From: Trichosphaerium sp. ATCC 40318
Lineage: Eukaryota > Discosea > Flabellinia > Trichosidae
Assembly (NCBI GenBank): GCA_038496445.1
Contig: JALMLS010000057.1
Location: 1-64,000, forward strand
Length of the DNA stretch: 64,000 nt
Direction: 5' to 3'
Positions 58,666-64,000 of this stretch are shown piece after piece; position 1 is the first letter of the stretch; every line of letters begins with the position of its first letter. The translations under genes were made by a program, and so were the position numbers. The notes under the pieces were generated by a model. That model ran no database searches. It saw only the letters and a list, made by a program, of their open reading frames with translations, and had not been told where the DNA came from.

Positions 58666-59034
58666 ATGAACGCAGTGGAAAAAGAGGTACTTTCTATTAC
58701 TACGCTACTTGTTATTCTTGTAATTGAATAATAGCACACGCATACTGGTGACAATGGAGTTCTTATCAAACGTTATATTACCCTTGGTGGTGAATACCAC
58801 GGTCTTTATGAGGAGTTCTATGCCAACGGAAATAAAAAAGTTCAAGTTACCTATGTGAAGGGGGAAAAGCACGGATATAGTTATAGATACAATATCAATG
58901 GAAGACTACTCGAGGAAGGTATTTATGATAAGGGATTGCAAGATGGAATATGGATTGAATATGACGAAAATACAGTAGTGACAAAAAGGACTCGATGGGA
59001 AGATGGAGCATTTATTGAAGTACTGTACCCCTAA
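58666..59034 (+). CDS. Short YwqK/MORN-like repeat protein
   Basis: Two exons: 58666-58686 (MNAVEKE) and 58735-59034, joined across a 48-nt GTACTT...TAATAG intron in phase 0, give 106 residues. Repeats: GEYHGLYEEFYANGNKK, GEKHGYSYRYNINGRLLEEG and QDGIWIEYDE. It is the same repeat class as the 4408-5043 gene but shorter, and has a short acidic leader instead of the F-box-like start. Ends EVLYP-stop. Likely a binding module; function unknown. Confidence 0.8.
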
Positions 59035-59557
59035 AATCGTTTGCACGTGCTGACTATGGCAGGGCTACTTAACGAGCAGTCCTTTTAATCTACATATACG
59101 AGGCACCTTACGCTGCTATTTGAAATATATACTGTTGAAACTTGTGTACCAATGACTATTGTTTGTTTCCTCTTTCTTATTTTTTTATCGTGTTTTGAAT
59201 TGTTCTTGACCGAAGTAAATGAATTAATGTTTTGTTCGTTGCCCAGGTAGCCTAGGGTAAGCTTATTTCCAATATTATGTGTTTATGTATCATTCTTAAT
59301 TCTTAGGCGGACGTACAGGCATCCTTACACAGATTGTCCATATCAATGAAGAATGTGCGTCCCTTTTTTTTTTTTTGAGAATATTTTCAACAACTAAAGT
59401 AGCCTATGTTAAGCTTGTCTCGAGAACCTGAACCCAAGTGGTTGAGCAACATATAGCTTCCAACTAGTTCAGTTTAGGACTGTGTCATAATTATCTATTG
59501 TGAACTTAGAATAAAGCAAACTTAACTCAAAACTGACATATTCTCGTTGTAAACTAA
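59035..59557. other. Intergenic spacer
   Basis: About 520 bases. Contains two related 22-bp segments beginning TAGCCTAGGGTAAGCTT (59250) and TAGCCTATGTTAAGCTT (59401). No gene recognised. Confidence 0.4.
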
Positions 59558-61553
59558 ATGTCCTGTCTCGAGAAGTTTGGAAATTTTCATGTTTGCACAG
59601 CGTTTTTGATCAAGCTTATAAGTAACATGCGCGACAGACTGATATATCCTTTTCTACCTTCAATTGCTGAGTTACGGATTGGGAAAGATAATAAACAAGT
59701 CCCAACTTACAATCAATTTATAGGGCGTTATCTGTACCTAAAGAGCAACTAGCTCTTGCTATAGCTATTGCAGAAGGAACAGGTTCGTGTCAAATACTTT
59801 AACGCATTGATCTTACTCTAACGCTCGGTAGGCGTATTCACAATACTTACAGGTACTATTGTGAGCGTAATATGATGTTTTTAAACGAAAAAGGTCCTCT
59901 TGGAGATAATTATGGATATAAGATAATCTTATTGGTTTCCATGGGTGTGTTGGTGACTGTTGATCGTATTTGCCGACTTATTTACGCTTATAGTCGGTAC
60001 ATTCCTTAGTTGTATTCTCAACTTCTTCACCTACTCCTTTCCACGTACAAAACAATTCTTTCAACTTTCTTTTTACTGGTCACGTGACATACCGTTTTCT
60101 TATTTTATCACTTTTAGTTTTCGTCGCTGGTTTGATGCTATTTAGTCTTGCTGCTAGTCCACTAAAAACAGCTGTACAGGTTCGCTCGTCCCTTAACTGT
60201 ACGCCTTTAACAGTTACAAATAGGCAACTGTTGGGTTGCATTCAGAGAGAGTAGGATGGTTCGCGTTTTAGATTTTAATGTTTTTTGCCTTTATTCACAT
60301 CAGTAACAAGCTACACTGGGATTATGGAATCTAGTTGGGCTATCTCAAGTCTTATTGGGTTTCCTTTATTTGGATTAGTTCAAGCAAAGCTTGGTTTGCA
60401 TTGGGTATTTGTTATTATCGGCGTATGTTATGTACCGCTTTTCTTTGCTGTACTATACTTCTTCCCGCCAACTTTGCTATGCATATCCAGGACTCCTGCC
60501 AAGGTATGTTGACACTGTTAATTTCATTTGCAGTGATAGATAGCAACGCTACCATCACCGAACATTTATCGCTTCAACAGTTCTTTTTTATTCATATTGG
60601 ACTACTTTGTTGGTGGTTAAATCTATGACTACAATTAACATATTTACCTTATATTTTCTCTTAGAGACACGCTTCTAAGATTAGTACATATCAGCAACTA
60701 AAGAGTATTTATGTCGTTGCTTTTACAAACGTATCTTGCTTACTACTTTGTCTTTCTTGTTTTTTGTATTATGTATGTTTTTATTATATCTATTCTTCTA
60801 TTGGTAATCTCTTTGAAGACACTTTCGGTTTAAGTGTAGAAAACGTAGGATTCGTAACGATATGTATTGGTGCTTCTGAGTTAACATCAGCATGTACAAC
60901 TGAACACATGAAAAAAGAAACCCACAAAACAGGAATGTAATTGACTATTTTGTATAGGTATTTCTATGTACGTACTTGATAGATTCGACTCCTGGTGGGT
61001 ACACACTATAGTCTTTGGTTATCTCTCATAAATATATAGACGACAGGATTTGGTGTTACATCAGCCACATTAGCAGCAGGTATATTTATACTGTTGGGGT
61101 TCACCAAAAGCCTTCCTGCTACAGTTGTTGGATGTATGCTTTTCTTTTTGTGCAATGAGTTTGCCTTTATTTCATACATTAAGCTATTCACAACACTATC
61201 ACCACGAGTCAGGAATTCTATATTATCGCTTTTTACTGTAGTTGGAGCTTTAGCTAAATTTGCAGCTGTTGCGTCTGGCCAATACTTATGGGACCTTGGT
61301 AAGTGATGTTGTATTTAAGTCCATAGTTTTTTACTTGCCATCACTAATTTGCTTGACTTTTCCCTTTGATTTATTAAAGCCGATTATTAATACCTTTACA
61401 GGTGGCTTCTATGCTGTTGGTGGTGCTGGAGCAGGATGTGGTGTATTGGCTGCTATCGTATTATTGACAGTAAGTTGTCTTCCACAAGTAAGAAAACAGG
61501 AAGATGACGAAGAGGACGAAATTTCAATGCTACTCACTTCAGTGACTCTATGA
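59558..61553 (+). CDS. Major facilitator superfamily (MFS) transporter
   Basis: From ATG 59558 (MSCLEKFGNFHVCTAFLIKL) the exons give the MFS start RDRLIYPFLPSIAE, then ALSVPKEQLALAIAIAE, further membrane spans, GLMLFSLAASPLKTAV, GIMESSWAISSLIGFPLFGL, VFVIIGVCYVPLFFAVLYF, a polar middle loop, NVSCLLLCLSCFLYYVCFYY, TLAAGIFILLGFTKSLPAT, LFTTLSPRVRNSILSLFTVV, and GVLAAIVLLTVSCLPQV with an acidic tail (QEDDEEDEISM). The G-x3-E-x-SW...G-x-P-x-G signature marks the MFS middle. Substrate cannot be told. Exact borders of the early exons (59760-60120) are uncertain. Confidence 0.82.
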
Positions 61554-61781
61554 CCATGCAACACGCGAATACAAAAATGCATACTGTAGCGTAGTTTTAC
61601 GACGAAAATAAACGCAAAAAGGTCATAATTGAAATCTATTATCTGATACATTGTGATCTGTCTATCGTAAAGACAACAAAACCAACAATTCCTAAAGCAT
61701 GTTCGTTTTATTTTCTTTCTACTCTTTATAATTATTCAAGCTTCATACGAAGTTGATAGCAGTAAGCTACGTAAGCTCTTT

Positions 61782-64000
<2,219 letters not shown>

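Noticed and set aside
60975-61010. ATTCGACTCC-like tRNA T-loop sequence
   Set aside because: No acceptor or anticodon stem forms around it and it lies in an MFS-gene intron.

Overview
The window is nuclear DNA of a free-living, probably amoeboid, unicellular eukaryote. It is AT-rich and uses the standard code (all three stops end genes). It holds about 30 densely packed genes on both strands, most of them cut by many short introns of about 40 to 250 nt. Donors are mostly of the form GTACGT rather than GTAAGT. The signalling set (a G alpha subunit, an SHK-type kinase with SH2, RhoGAP, RhoGEF, PH, C2, an Arf-like GTPase, a divergent actin relative) fits an amoeba of the Amoebozoa or Heterolobosea type. 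I cannot name the species.

Layout. 1-5 kb: end of a Pro/Thr-repeat surface protein, a G alpha subunit, and a single-exon YwqK/MORN-like repeat protein. 5.3-11.7 kb (minus): a DUF7025-type AAA ATPase with a complete 119-nt 5S rRNA gene inside one of its introns, then a kinase-SH2 protein with a PRC1/MAP65-like N-terminus. 12-17 kb: a sparse stretch, then a tandem-repeat protein divergent from a probable mitochondrial protein, and a small basic nuclear-type protein. 17-25 kb: RhoGAP, a charged disordered protein, an F-box/LRR protein, a CCCH zinc finger and a dual-specificity phosphatase. 25-33.6 kb: a truncated CCT-zeta copy, a dsRNA-binding protein, a DH-PH-DH RhoGEF and a membrane-anchored C2 protein. 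33.9-44 kb: an Arf-like GTPase with a 9-nt microexon, a PH protein, a coiled-coil protein and several small unknowns. 45-52.4 kb: a secreted LRR protein, a GxGYxYP protein, a secreted protein with an internal duplication, and a small unknown. 53.3-64 kb: a secreted tandem WxxW-domain protein, a divergent actin relative, a decayed non-LTR retrotransposon 3' end, a second YwqK/MORN-like gene, an MFS transporter and an NSUN2-type tRNA/RNA m5C methyltransferase that runs off the right edge.

Most genes are ordinary accessory or housekeeping genes with no operon-like logic. Thematically, many concern Rho/actin/membrane signalling (Rho regulators, Arf-like, PH, C2, actin relative, kinase) and the cell surface (PT-repeat, LRR, GxGYxYP, WxxW). 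The most unusual signals are at RNA level: an intron-nested 5S gene, a 9-nt microexon that carries the P-loop Lys-Thr, an intron with U12-like signals whose conventional acceptor breaks the frame, and a degenerate intron with no AG at all. Splice junctions were set by hand from reading frame and GT/AG signals; each is a prediction.
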